Shown: positions 34,096-42,770 of the stretch, in pieces | Layout of the letters: each line of letters begins with the position of its first letter | How positions within the stretch are numbered: position 1 is the stretch's first letter | DNA from: Sphingomicrobium marinum | GTDB lineage: Bacteria > Pseudomonadota > Alphaproteobacteria > Sphingomonadales > Sphingomonadaceae | Assembly (NCBI RefSeq): GCF_026157105.1 | Contig: NZ_JANPVQ010000001.1 | Coordinates: 1,605,501-1,669,500, forward strand | Direction of reading: 5' to 3' | Length of the DNA: 64,000 bases | Made by a program: the position numbers and the translations under genes | The notes under the pieces: model-generated | Told to the model about the DNA's origin: nothing | Seen by the model: the letters and a program-made list of their open reading frames with translations, nothing else | Databases searched by the model: none

Positions 34096-34569
34096 TTATC
34101 GACCGATATAAAGGCCGAGCGGCAGGCGATCGGGCGCATCGGCCAGCGCCTGGTAGAGGGAGCGGTTTGCATCGAGGTCGCAGCCGAAATAGGCGTTCAG
34201 GTAATCGTCGCGATCATCGTCGCGCCAGCGGATTTCCACGCCCGGCGCATCGGTCGCGATCGGGCCGCTACAGGTTTCGGGGGTCGATCCGTAGACTTGC
34301 GTGCCGGTGGGGCGATAGGGCGCCAGCGCGGCCTTGAACGCATCCCACTCGCGCGGCTGGATGACGAATTGGCGGCGCCCCTTGGTCGCGACGTGCTGGA
34401 TGCCTTCCCACGCCACTACGCCGTCGGACGACACCGCGACATGATAGACCGGGCAGGCGCCGAAGCAGGCCGAGGTGCGATATTCGATAACTTCGATGGG
34501 AGGTGCGGCCGATTCCGGGGTCACGCATCCTCCGAGCACCAGCACCCCCGCCAATATCGACTTTTTCAT
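34096..34569 (-). CDS. DUF6438-type lipoprotein
   Basis: A 157-residue protein with a lipoprotein signal (MKKSILAGVLVLGGCVTP; lipidated Cys at about residue 15). The mature domain has IEVIEYRTSACFGACPVYHVAVSSDG split across its start, the pattern of DUF6438 proteins (C-F-G-x-C-P-x-Y), and later Cys in ETCSG and FGCDLD. The function is unknown. A CCCTAGC/GCTAGGG hairpin (34593-34609) lies in the 69-bp gap to divergent rph. Confidence 0.75.
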   Translation of the reverse strand: MKKSILAGVLVLGGCVTPESAAPPIEVIEYRTSACFGACPVYHVAVSSDGVVAWEGIQHVATKGRRQFVIQPREWDAFKAALAPYRPTGTQVYGSTPETCSGPIATDAPGVEIRWRDDDRDDYLNAYFGCDLDANRSLYQALADAPDRLPLGLYIGR

Positions 34570-34638
34570 GAAACGCCTCCCTTTCCCTTCCACCCTAGCG
34601 CGGCTAGGGCCTGAGACAAGAAATTCAGGAGAAGATTC

Positions 34639-35355
34639 ATGCGTCCATCCGGTCGCGCGCCCGATCAAATGCGCGAATTGTCGTTCGAACCCGGCTTTAC
34701 CAAACACGCCGAAGGATCGGTCCTCGTTTCGACCGGTGCGACCCGCGTGCTCGTCACCGCCAGCGTGGAAACAAACCTGCCGCCCTGGTTGCGCGGCAAG
34801 GGCAAGGGATGGGTCACGGGCGAATATGGTATGCTGCCCCGAGCCACCCACACGCGGGGCAATCGCGAAGCCGCGCGCGGCAAGCAATCTGGTCGTACGC
34901 AGGAAATTCAGCGCCTCATCGGTCGATCGCTGCGCGCGGTGGTCGATCTCAAGGCGCTCGGCGAACGCCAGATCACCCTCGATTGCGATGTCATCCAGGC
35001 CGATGGCGGCACCCGCACCGCCTCGATCACCGGCGCGTGGGTCGCGATGCGCATGGCGGTCGACAAGCTCATTGAAAGCGGCGAACTCGAAACCGATCCG
35101 ATCGAAACGCAGGTCGCTGCCATCAGCTGCGGGGTCTACAATGGCACCCCGGTGCTCGATCTCGACTATGACGAAGACAGCGCGGCCGACAGCGACGGCA
35201 ACTTCGTGCTGACGGGCGACGGCAAGATCGTCGAGGCGCAGATTTCCGCCGAAGGCGAACGCTTCACCGAAGAAAACCTGTTGCGCCTCATGCGGCTTGC
35301 CAAGATCGGGTGCGACGAGATTTTCGCCGCCCAATTAAAGGCCACCGGTCGATGA
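34639..35355 (+). CDS. rph: Ribonuclease PH
   Basis: A 238-residue phosphorolytic 3' exoribonuclease that trims tRNA precursors. Signatures are [19 protein letters not shown] at the start, [18 protein letters not shown], and the phosphate-site region [18 protein letters not shown] (seen as [15 protein letters not shown]). [19 protein letters not shown] is invariant in the family. The stop overlaps rdgB as ATGA. Confidence 0.97.
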   Translation: MRPSGRAPDQMRELSFEPGFTKHAEGSVLVSTGATRVLVTASVETNLPPWLRGKGKGWVTGEYGMLPRATHTRGNREAARGKQSGRTQEIQRLIGRSLRAVVDLKALGERQITLDCDVIQADGGTRTASITGAWVAMRMAVDKLIESGELETDPIETQVAAISCGVYNGTPVLDLDYDEDSAADSDGNFVLTGDGKIVEAQISAEGERFTEENLLRLMRLAKIGCDEIFAAQLKATGR

Positions 35356-35951
35356 AACAGATTGGCGACAAGCTTGTCATCGCGACGCACAATGCGGGCA
35401 AATTGCGGGAAATTCGCGAACTGCTCGCCCCGTTCGGTATCGAATGCCTGGGCGCGGCCGAACTCGACCTGCCCGATCCCGAGGAAACCGGCACGACCTT
35501 CGTCGCCAATGCCGAATTAAAGGCGCGGCAGGCAGCCGATCTTAGCGGTCTGCCCGCGCTCGCCGATGACAGCGGCCTTTCGGTCGATGCGCTCAATGGC
35601 GACCCCGGCATCCGCTCCGCCCGCTGGGCCGAAGACGCCGACGGCAACCGCGATTTTTATCGCGCGATGAAAAAGGTCGAGGACGCGCTCGGCCCCGATG
35701 ACGCCCGCGATGCCCATTTCGTGTGCGTGCTGACCCTCGCCTGGCCCGATGGCCGCGTCGAAAGCTTCGAGGGCAAGGTGCTCGGCCATCTGGAATTCCC
35801 GCCGCGCGGCGACAAGGGGTTCGGCTACGACCCGATCTTCGTGCCCCACGGCCACGACATCACCTTCGGCGAAATGGATCCCGCCAAGAAGCATGCGATC
35901 AGCCACCGCGCCGATGCGTTTGCCAAGCTGACCGCCTGGCTCGAAGGCTAG
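35352..35951 (+). CDS. rdgB: Non-canonical purine NTP pyrophosphatase (RdgB/HAM1)
   Basis: A 199-residue cytosolic enzyme that hydrolyses dITP and XTP to keep them out of nucleic acids. Motifs are [47 protein letters not shown] and [13 protein letters not shown]. The start at 35352 overlaps rph by 4 bp. The 3' end overlaps the convergent CAP-domain gene by 4 bp. Confidence 0.97.
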   Translation: MKQIGDKLVIATHNAGKLREIRELLAPFGIECLGAAELDLPDPEETGTTFVANAELKARQAADLSGLPALADDSGLSVDALNGDPGIRSARWAEDADGNRDFYRAMKKVEDALGPDDARDAHFVCVLTLAWPDGRVESFEGKVLGHLEFPPRGDKGFGYDPIFVPHGHDITFGEMDPAKKHAISHRADAFAKLTAWLEG

Positions 35952-36514
35952 AGCGCGCGTCCGTCGATATTGCCCGGCGGCGAATAGCGGCAGACGAGAT
36001 AATCGTGCCCACTATTGCTGGCGATTGCGCAGCCGACACGCGTCGTCTGCGGCCAGATGATCTGCGTATAGTGGCCGACATCCTGCCAGCGCCCGGTCGT
36101 GCTGTTGTCGGGAAAGACGCCGCGCCGGAAATAGCGCCGTTCGTCGATCATGCTGCCGATCATGGCTTGATAGGAAAAGGCACCGCGCGTTCCCATCCAG
36201 ATATTCTCGCCCTGCACCCGCCGACGCTCGCGGCTGGGATCGTGTCGAAAGACGCCGGTGCGCGCCATCTCGCGCGCATAGGCGTGCGCGGAGGCCTCGA
36301 GATCCCGGTCCCATACCAGGGGCGCAGAACCATAGCGCGAACGGGCATCGTTATGCGCCGACAGCATCACCTGCCTGAAATCGCCGCGCTGGACCTCGCC
36401 TCCGGACACTCGCTCGCGATGCGAGGGGGGATAGCCGGACGACGGCGGTGGAACGGCCGCGCACTGCGAGAGTAGCGGGACCAGCACGAACAGACTAAGG
36501 ACGCGAGCAATCAT
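35948..36514 (-). CDS. CAP/SCP-domain lipoprotein
   Basis: A 188-residue exported protein. The signal peptide ends in a lipobox-like LLSQCA, so it may be anchored to a membrane. The CAP domain spans residues 45-180 with [44 protein letters not shown] and [11 protein letters not shown], the classical CAP signatures including the His and Glu of the cleft. The bacterial role is unclear. Its ATG shares bases with the possible hemW ATG at 36513 on the other strand. Confidence 0.88.
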   Translation of the reverse strand: MIARVLSLFVLVPLLSQCAAVPPPSSGYPPSHRERVSGGEVQRGDFRQVMLSAHNDARSRYGSAPLVWDRDLEASAHAYAREMARTGVFRHDPSRERRRVQGENIWMGTRGAFSYQAMIGSMIDERRYFRRGVFPDNSTTGRWQDVGHYTQIIWPQTTRVGCAIASNSGHDYLVCRYSPPGNIDGRAL

Positions 36515-37673
36515 GGCATCAGTCCTTAAACCCGAAGGCATGAACGAAGCGCAAACGCTGGCGCTTTACGTGCATTGGCCGTTCTGCGTGTCGAAATGCC
36601 CCTATTGCGACTTCAACAGCCATGTCCGCGATACTGTGGACCAGGAGGCGTGGCGTTCGGCGCTGCTTCAGGACCTGGCGCATGAGGCATCGCTGCTTCC
36701 TGGCCGCGAACTCACCAGCATCTTCTTCGGCGGCGGCACTCCGTCGCTGATGCCGCCAGAGACCGTGGCCGCCGTGATCGACGCGGCAACTTCGCATTGG
36801 TCATCCTCGGGCGACTTGGAGGTCACCATGGAAGCCAATCCCAACAGCGCGGAGGCAGCGCGTTTCGCGGATTTGGCCAAGGCCGGCGTCAACCGCATCA
36901 GCCTTGGCCTCCAACGCTTTGACGATGCCAGTCTCGCCTTCCTGGGCCGCGCGCACAGCGGCGACGAGGGATTGGCGGCGCTGTCGGCCGCACAAAGCGT
37001 TGTCGACCGTGTCAGCTTCGACCTGATTACGGCGCTGCCCGGCGATGACGAGGAGGCGTGGATGACAACGCTTGGCCGCGCGCTGTCGCTCGGCACCGAA
37101 CATCTGTCGCTCTACCAGCTGACGATCGAACCCGGCACGCGGTTCGAGACAATGGTGCGCAAGGGCGATTTCACACCGCTTGATGAGGACATGGCGGCGC
37201 GCCTGTTCGAAATCACGCAGGAGATGACCGAGACCGCTGGTCTTCCCGCCTACGAGATCTCGAACCATGCGCGCCCCGGCGCGGAAAGTCGGCACAATCT
37301 CATCTACTGGCGCTACCAGGAATATGCCGGGATCGGCCCCGGCGCGCATGGACGCCGCCTGGGACAGCGCACGATGCGCCACCGCAAGCCCGAAAATTTC
37401 CTGAAGGCCGTCGAGCGCAATGCGCACGGTCTGGTCGAGGAAGCTGCGCTGACGCGCGAGGAGGCCGCCAACGAAGCGCTCGTCATGGGGCTACGCCTTG
37501 CCGAAGGGATCGACGTCGCCGCGCTGGAGAAGCGCTTCGGCCAGATCGTCGATCACGACCGCGTTCGGCGCCTCATCGGCCAGCGACTGCTCGACCAGCA
37601 AGGCACGCGCCTGCGCCTGACTGGTCGAGGTCGCTTGCTGCTCGACGCGATCCTCGTCGAGATCGCTGCCTAG
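36513..37673 (+). CDS. hemW: Radical SAM heme chaperone HemW
   Basis: A 386-residue (or 377 from the ATG at 36540) cytosolic protein that binds heme and hands it to membrane targets. It was long annotated as an oxygen-independent coproporphyrinogen oxidase. The radical SAM motif is HWPFCVSKCPYCDFNSH (C-x3-C-x2-C). FFGGGTPSLMPPETV and RISLGLQRFDDASLAFLGR follow. It lacks the extra N-terminal part of HemN. Start choice is open: the first ATG overlaps the divergent CAP gene's ATG, the second (MNEAQTLALY) is nearer the family start. Confidence 0.93.
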   Translation: MASVLKPEGMNEAQTLALYVHWPFCVSKCPYCDFNSHVRDTVDQEAWRSALLQDLAHEASLLPGRELTSIFFGGGTPSLMPPETVAAVIDAATSHWSSSGDLEVTMEANPNSAEAARFADLAKAGVNRISLGLQRFDDASLAFLGRAHSGDEGLAALSAAQSVVDRVSFDLITALPGDDEEAWMTTLGRALSLGTEHLSLYQLTIEPGTRFETMVRKGDFTPLDEDMAARLFEITQEMTETAGLPAYEISNHARPGAESRHNLIYWRYQEYAGIGPGAHGRRLGQRTMRHRKPENFLKAVERNAHGLVEEAALTREEAANEALVMGLRLAEGIDVAALEKRFGQIVDHDRVRRLIGQRLLDQQGTRLRLTGRGRLLLDAILVEIAA

Positions 37674-38830
37674 AATTCGCTCGCTGCGTTCTGGACGACT
37701 TCGTGCCCGCCGGGCGTCACGCGCCTGACTTCGAGCGCGCGCTCGGCGATACCGTCGCGATTGAAGCGGAAAATACCGTCCACGCCCTCGAACCCGCCGC
37801 GATCGCGTAGCAGGCTGCTCGGGAATCGATCGCCCGGCCGCCAGGACTGCGACGCGCGGATCGCCAGCAGCATGCCGTCATAGCCCAGGCTTGCCAGCCT
37901 GAAGGGCGACGAACCGTAGCGCGAGCGGTAGCGCCGCTCGAGCGATTCGAACCGCGCGGAAGGCACTGCTGAATAGATCGCGCCCCTCAGCGCGCTGGTT
38001 TGGCCCAGATCGTCCTCGGCTGCCCACAATTCGGTTCCCATCAGCGACACGCCGGTCTGGATCTTTGGCGCGATATAACTTGCGACGCGGCCCGAATCGG
38101 CAATCAGCAATGCATCGACCGCCTGGCGTGCGATCACGCGCGACACCGCGGCATCGATGCCTGCGCGGCTGCGGTCGAACGTCTCGATCGCACGGGCATT
38201 GCCGTTGACGTCGTTAACGGTGCGCAGGAACGCCTGCGCCGCGCGCTGGCCATAGTCGCCGCTCGGCACCAGCGCCGCGAAATCGCGGGCACCGCGGGCC
38301 CGTGCATAGCGCACCGACGATTCGATCGACTGGGTTGGCGTAAAACCCATGATGTAGACCCCGTCGCCCGCGACCTCTTCGTCGTTGGAAAAGGCCAGCA
38401 CCGGCACGCCGCGATTGCGCGCCGCCGGGGCCACCTGCCGCACGTTTTCCGAAAGGAGCGGGCCAAGGATAAGCCCGTTGCCCGCGGCCAGCGCGTCGTT
38501 GACCGCCTTGTTCGCCCCGCCGCTAGCCGCCGTGTCGTAGATTGAAAGGCGAATGCTGCTGTTGTTGGTATCGAGCAGCGCCATCTTGGCCGCGTTGGCG
38601 ATCGAGTTGCCCACGGCAGCATTGTCGCCGGTAAGCGGCGCCAGCACCGCGACGCGCAGACGATCGGTTTCGACGACCGGACCGGTCGGGGTCGGCGTCG
38701 GTGCCTGGGTGGTGGGCGGCGGCTCGGTCGTGCGCGGGCCGGTCTGGCAACCCGCCAGTGCAGCCAGCGCGATGCCGCCGATGAGAAATTTGCGACGCGA
38801 TTGCTTGAATTCAGCGGCCAATGGGATCAC
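37670..38830 (-). CDS. LpoA-like penicillin-binding-protein activator / periplasmic binding lipoprotein
   Basis: About 386 residues. The N-terminus has a twin-arginine stretch and lipobox (SRRKFLIGGIALAALAGCQ), then a Pro/Thr-rich linker. The rest is a type 1 periplasmic-binding fold (RVAVLAPLTGDNAAVGNSIANAAKMAL; ILGPLLSENVRQVAPAARN; GVYIMGFTPTQSIESSVRYA), as in LpoA and branched-chain amino-acid receptors. No ABC transporter genes lie near, which favours a cell-wall role. The start is GTG at 38830 or TTG at 38821; no ATG fits. It is divergent from rsmI, beginning almost at the same point. Confidence 0.8.
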   Translation of the reverse strand: MIPLAAEFKQSRRKFLIGGIALAALAGCQTGPRTTEPPPTTQAPTPTPTGPVVETDRLRVAVLAPLTGDNAAVGNSIANAAKMALLDTNNSSIRLSIYDTAASGGANKAVNDALAAGNGLILGPLLSENVRQVAPAARNRGVPVLAFSNDEEVAGDGVYIMGFTPTQSIESSVRYARARGARDFAALVPSGDYGQRAAQAFLRTVNDVNGNARAIETFDRSRAGIDAAVSRVIARQAVDALLIADSGRVASYIAPKIQTGVSLMGTELWAAEDDLGQTSALRGAIYSAVPSARFESLERRYRSRYGSSPFRLASLGYDGMLLAIRASQSWRPGDRFPSSLLRDRGGFEGVDGIFRFNRDGIAERALEVRRVTPGGHEVVQNAASEF

Positions 38831-38841
38831 CCTTCTTGAAC

Positions 38842-39678
38842 ATGACAACGTCCCCCTCACCCGGTCTCTATATCGTCGCGACCCCAATCGGCAATCTTTC
38901 CGATATGACGCCGCGCGCCGCCGACCTGCTGATTAACGCCGACATGGTGTTGTGTGAGGACAAACGGGTCACCGCCAAGCTGATGCACCATATCGGCGCG
39001 CATACCCCGCTGCGCCGCTACGATGATCATTCGAGCGACGGCGATCGCGAATCAATATTGGGGATGCTCGGGGACAAGGTCGTTGCGCTCGTCAGCGATG
39101 CGGGCACCCCGCTTATCTCCGATCCCGGGTACAAGTTGGTGCGCGCGGCCCGCGCTGCGGGATACGAAGTCTACACGCTACCCGGCCCCAGCGCCGCGAT
39201 CGCCGCGCTGACGCTGTCGGGTTTGCCAACCGACCGGTTTCTTTTCGCCGGCTTTCTTCCGTCCAAGCAGAAGGCCCGGCGCGATGCCATCGCGGAACTC
39301 GCCGCTGTCAGGACCAGCCTCGTCTTGTACGAAAGCGGCCCGCGTCTCGGCGCGTGCCTTGCCGATCTTGCCGAACTGCTGCCGGGCCGCGACGGCGCGG
39401 TCAGCCGCGAGATTACGAAGCTGCACGAGGAGACGGTGACGGGCACGCTCGCCGAGCTGGCCGAGCGCTACGCTGACGGCGGGCCCAAGGGCGAGATCGT
39501 GATCGTGATCGGGCCCCCGCCATCGCCGGAGGCGGCGTCCGACGACGATCTCGACGCGGCGATCGACCTTGCCTTGCAGGACCTGTCTCCCAGCCGCGCC
39601 GCTGCAAAGGTGGCCGGTGATCTCAACATCCCGCGCAAGCGTGCCTACGCCCGCGCGCTGGAAAGGGCCAAAAGCTGA
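38842..39678 (+). CDS. rsmI: 16S rRNA (cytidine1402-2'-O)-methyltransferase
   Basis: A 278-residue SAM-dependent enzyme that methylates C1402 in the decoding centre. Signatures are LYIVATPIGNLSDMTPRA, VALVSDAGTPLISDPGYKLV and LPGPSAAIAALTLSGLP. I chose the ATG at 38842 (MTTSPSPGLYIV), although an ATG at 38821 is in frame. The next gene, yraN, starts inside its last codons. The order rsmI-yraN-gshB is common in proteobacteria. Confidence 0.96.
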   Translation: MTTSPSPGLYIVATPIGNLSDMTPRAADLLINADMVLCEDKRVTAKLMHHIGAHTPLRRYDDHSSDGDRESILGMLGDKVVALVSDAGTPLISDPGYKLVRAARAAGYEVYTLPGPSAAIAALTLSGLPTDRFLFAGFLPSKQKARRDAIAELAAVRTSLVLYESGPRLGACLADLAELLPGRDGAVSREITKLHEETVTGTLAELAERYADGGPKGEIVIVIGPPPSPEAASDDDLDAAIDLALQDLSPSRAAAKVAGDLNIPRKRAYARALERAKS

Positions 39679-40025
39679 GCCGCATCGTCGCCGAAGCCGC
39701 AGGACGCACGGCCGAGCGCCGCGCCGCATGGCTGCTCCGCCTCAAGGGCTATCACATCCTTGCCATGCGCGCCCGCGGATCGGCGGGCGAAATCGACATC
39801 GTCGCCAAGCGCGGCAAGACCGTCGCCTTCGTCGAAGTCAAACGCCGTCCCACGATAGAGCAGGCCGCCGAGGCGATGTCCGGGCACCGCCTCGACCGCG
39901 TGGTCAGCGCTGCGCACCAGCTCGCGCCGCGCTTCGCTCCAGCGGGCGAAGACATCCGCATCGACGCCATCCTGATGGCACCCGGCAAGTGGCCCAGACA
40001 TCTCACCAATATCTGGCATGGGTGA
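39675..40025 (+). CDS. yraN: UPF0102 (YraN) endonuclease-fold protein, CTG start
   Basis: A 116-residue protein with the restriction-endonuclease-like core: AEAAGRTAERRAAWLLRLKG, GSAGEIDIVAKRG and VAFVEVKRRP (the D...E-x-K site). The homology begins well before the only ATG (39765). No ATG, GTG or TTG lies in frame upstream of it, so the start is probably CTG at 39675. This overlaps the rsmI stop as CTGA, and GAAAGGG lies 7 bases before. The function is unproved; the neighbourhood fits RNA and redox housekeeping. Confidence 0.88.
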   Translation: MSRIVAEAAGRTAERRAAWLLRLKGYHILAMRARGSAGEIDIVAKRGKTVAFVEVKRRPTIEQAAEAMSGHRLDRVVSAAHQLAPRFAPAGEDIRIDAILMAPGKWPRHLTNIWHG

Positions 40026-40058
40026 CAAAGCAGGTTGCTTCGCCTAGGCGCTTTTTCC

Positions 40059-41000
40059 ATGAAAATCGCATTCCAGATGGACCCGCTCGAAAGCATCAAT
40101 GTGAAGGGCGACAGTTCGTTCGCGCTGATGCTGGAAGCGCAGGCGCGCGGGTACGACATTTATGAATATCAGGTCGAGGCGCTGACCTACGACGGCGGCG
40201 ATCTCTTTGCTTCGACCGCGCGGCAGGTGAAGGTGCAGCGCGATGGCAGCAACCATTTCACCGTGCTCGATGAGACCGCGCTCGATCTTGCCAGCGACGT
40301 CGACGTGGTCTGGCTGCGGCAGGATCCGCCGTTCGACGTCGGGTACATCACCGCGACCTACCTGCTCGAACGGCTCGAAGGTCAGACGCTGGTGGTGAAC
40401 GACCCCAAATCGGTCCGCGATGCCCCCGAAAAATTGTTCGTTCTCGATTTCGCGCGCTTCATGCCGCCCACGATGATCACGCGCGATCTCGCGAGCCTGC
40501 GCGAATTCCACGCCCGGCACGGCGACATTGTCCTCAAGCCGCTCCACGGCAAGGGCGGTGAAGGCGTCTTCCGGGTCGGTCCCGAGGGTCGCAACCTTGC
40601 TGCGCTCGCCGAAATGTTCACCGAAGCGATGGACGAACCCTTCATCGCGCAGGCGTTCCTTCCCGATGTCAGTGCCGGCGACAAGCGCATCATCCTCGTC
40701 GACGGCGAAGTCGCAGGCGCGATCAATCGCATTCCGGGCGAGGGCGAATTCCGCTCCAATCTCGTGGCCGGCGGCACCGCGCACAAGGTCGGCCTGACAG
40801 AACGCGAAGAAGAAATCTGCGCGGCGCTGCGACCCGAACTCAAACAGCGCGGCCTGCTATTCACTGGGATCGACGTGATCGGTGGCTACCTCACCGAGAT
40901 CAATGTCACCTCGCCCACCGGCATCGTTGTCATGGACGAATTCAACGGCACCAACACGCCCGGCATGATCTGGGACGTGATCGAGGCGAAGCTGGCATGA
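40059..41000 (+). CDS. gshB: Glutathione synthetase
   Basis: A 313-residue ATP-grasp enzyme that joins gamma-glutamylcysteine and glycine. It begins MKIAFQMDPLESINVKGDSS, split by the usual GshB start pattern. VVNDPKSVRDAPEKLFVLDF, VLKPLHGKGGEGVFRV and INVTSPTGIVVMDEFNG are family motifs. The ATG at 40059 is the second in frame and gives the right N-terminus. Its stop overlaps dedA as ATGA. Glutathione links to gor at 52 kb. Confidence 0.97.
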   Translation: MKIAFQMDPLESINVKGDSSFALMLEAQARGYDIYEYQVEALTYDGGDLFASTARQVKVQRDGSNHFTVLDETALDLASDVDVVWLRQDPPFDVGYITATYLLERLEGQTLVVNDPKSVRDAPEKLFVLDFARFMPPTMITRDLASLREFHARHGDIVLKPLHGKGGEGVFRVGPEGRNLAALAEMFTEAMDEPFIAQAFLPDVSAGDKRIILVDGEVAGAINRIPGEGEFRSNLVAGGTAHKVGLTEREEEICAALRPELKQRGLLFTGIDVIGGYLTEINVTSPTGIVVMDEFNGTNTPGMIWDVIEAKLA

Positions 41001-41623
41001 CCGATTGGGTCGTCGACCTGATCGAACAGTCAGGCTATCTCGGCATCGCGTTTCTCATGTTTCTCGAGACGGTATTTCCGCCGATCCCGAGCGAGGTCAT
41101 CATGTCGATTGCCGGCATCGAGGCCGGCCAGGGCCAGCTGGCGCTGGGCTGGGTGATCGCTGCCGGTACGACGGGCGCGATGCTTGGCAATACCTTCTGG
41201 TACTTGCTGGCCCGCGCGCTGGGTATCGAGCGCTTCAAGCCGCTGATCGACCGCTTCGGCCACTGGTTCACGATGGACTGGTACGAGGTGCAGCGCGCGC
41301 AGCGCTGGTTCGACAATAATGGCGTGTTCTTCGTCTTCCTCGGTCGCATGCTGCCGACGGTACGCAGCCTCGTCTCCATCCCGGCAGGCTTTCTCAAGAT
41401 GCGGCTCCAGACCTTCCTGATCGCTTCCACGATCGGAACGGCGGGGTGGACTGCAATGCTGGCCTATGCGGGGTTCAAACTCGGCGAGGAATTCGAGCAG
41501 ATCGATGACTATCTGGGGCCGATCTCGACCGCGATTATCGTTGTCTTGGCGCTTGCCTACGTGTGGCGCCTGATTACCATCGGGATCAAGAAAAGGAACC
41601 GAAACGGACAGAGTGACGACTGA
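40997..41623 (+). CDS. DedA-family membrane protein
   Basis: A 208-residue inner-membrane protein of the DedA/SNARE-associated family; members translocate undecaprenyl phosphate or related lipids. Signatures are FLMFLETVFPPIPSEVIM, LGNTFWYLLARALG, FFVFLGRMLPTVRSLVSIPAG and GWTAMLAYAGFKLGEEFEQI. The conserved Glu and Arg of the family are present. It is the last gene of rsmI-yraN-gshB-dedA, followed by a hairpin at 41650. Confidence 0.93.
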   Translation: MTDWVVDLIEQSGYLGIAFLMFLETVFPPIPSEVIMSIAGIEAGQGQLALGWVIAAGTTGAMLGNTFWYLLARALGIERFKPLIDRFGHWFTMDWYEVQRAQRWFDNNGVFFVFLGRMLPTVRSLVSIPAGFLKMRLQTFLIASTIGTAGWTAMLAYAGFKLGEEFEQIDDYLGPISTAIIVVLALAYVWRLITIGIKKRNRNGQSDD

Positions 41624-41649
41624 TTTCTGCGGGTTGCTGCTCTTAGTCT

Positions 41650-41666
41650 ATAACCGTTTCGGTTAT
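41650..41666 (+). terminator. Probable terminator after dedA
   Basis: ATAACCG and CGGTTAT pair around a TTT loop, followed by TTATGCTTTC. It lies 27 bp past the dedA stop. Seven base pairs and a T-rich tail give moderate support. Confidence 0.55.
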
Positions 41667-41790
41667 TTATGCTTTCATTAACCAACCCGTGCGCATCGAC
41701 AGTCTCGTCGGTGCACATGGGTGGCATGCCGAGCTCGCCCGCACCGACCGTCGGCTCCCAAGTCAATCGCCGGCGCCTTTAGTGGCATGG

Positions 41791-41828
41791 TCCCGGCCCC
41801 AATTTCACCCCCACTGGCGGGGTCGGGA
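41791..41828 (-). terminator. Hairpin downstream of the recombinase gene
   Basis: TCCCGGCCCC (41791-41800) can pair with GGGGTCGGGA (41819-41828), 10 bp with one G-T wobble, just past the recombinase stop. No T-run follows, so factor-dependent ending is possible. The rest of the 217-bp gap between dedA and the recombinase shows no gene. Confidence 0.4.
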
Positions 41829-41840
41829 CCTAAGCCCCGC

Positions 41841-42770
41841 TCAATCGGCGCGCGGGTGCGCGTTTTTCCAGACATCGAGCAGCCGCGCCGCATCGACTTC
41901 GGTATAGATTTGCGTCGACGACAGGCTGGCATGGCCAAGCAGCTCCTGCAGCGAGCGAAGGTCTGCCCCGCCCGCCAGCAAATGCGTGGCAAAGCTATGG
42001 CGCAGCGCATGCGGCGTCAGGCTGTCGGGAAGCCCTAGACGCTGGCGCGCAGCGCGCACCGCCCGGCGGACCATATCGGGCGACAGCGGCCCTCCCCTAG
42101 CGCCGCGGAACAGCGGGTCCTGCGTTCCCATCGCATAGGGACATGCCGCGGCATAGGCAGCCACCGCTTCGCTGATCGCGGGCACGATCGGCACCACGCG
42201 CGTTTTACCGCCCTTGCCGACGACCCGGATGGATGCGCCGAGCGGAAGCACGCCTGCCTTCAGACCAGTCGCCTCGGAGATGCGCAGTCCGCCACCGTAA
42301 AGCAGCAGCAGGATCGCCAGATCGCGCTTGCCGATCCAGCCGTCGCTGGCCCCCGCCTCGGCTTCTTCAGCCAACGACACCGCCTCATCGGGAGAGACCG
42401 GGCGCGGTAGGGTACGGGGTCGCTTGGGCGCGCGCGTGCGCGGAATTTGCGGTGTCTGCCCCGCCTGCTCTGCGGCAAAGGTCAGGAAGGCACGCACCGC
42501 CGACATCTCGCGCGCTGCGGAACTTGCGCCCAGCCCCCCCGCGCGCCGCTGCGCCAGGTAGGCGCGCAGGTCGACCGCCTTTAGCGACCGCAGCTGCGAT
42601 GATCCGATCATCTCGCCAAGATGCTCGGCCAGAAAGGCAATGAAGCGGTGCGCGGTGGCGAGGTAGGCACGCACCGTATGCGCGCTGCGGCGCCTGTCAT
42701 GGGCAAGATAATCGCCCCAGCGAACCGCCAGTGCGGTGGCCTCGTGGCCTATTTCGTCGCGCCCACCCAT
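41841..42770 (-). CDS. xerC: Tyrosine recombinase, XerC type
   Basis: A 309-residue site-specific recombinase that should resolve chromosome dimers at dif with XerD. The SAM-like N-terminal domain (HTVRAYLATAHRFIAFL) and the catalytic domain are complete. Catalytic residues are Arg in GGGLRISEATGLK, His-x-x-Arg in PHALRHSFATHLLAGG, His in LLGHASLSSTQ and Tyr in IYTEVDAARLLDVW. I chose the ATG at 42770 because the longer frame upstream lies inside the DUF484 gene, which it overlaps by 22 bp. The DUF484-xerC order also occurs in Pseudomonas and supports XerC over XerD. Confidence 0.93.
   Translation of the reverse strand: MGGRDEIGHEATALAVRWGDYLAHDRRRSAHTVRAYLATAHRFIAFLAEHLGEMIGSSQLRSLKAVDLRAYLAQRRAGGLGASSAAREMSAVRAFLTFAAEQAGQTPQIPRTRAPKRPRTLPRPVSPDEAVSLAEEAEAGASDGWIGKRDLAILLLLYGGGLRISEATGLKAGVLPLGASIRVVGKGGKTRVVPIVPAISEAVAAYAAACPYAMGTQDPLFRGARGGPLSPDMVRRAVRAARQRLGLPDSLTPHALRHSFATHLLAGGADLRSLQELLGHASLSSTQIYTEVDAARLLDVWKNAHPRAD

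Noticed and set aside
33045-34172. CIRCE operator for hrcA-grpE
   Set aside because: I looked for TTAGCACTC with its inverted copy upstream of hrcA and hsp20 and did not find it.
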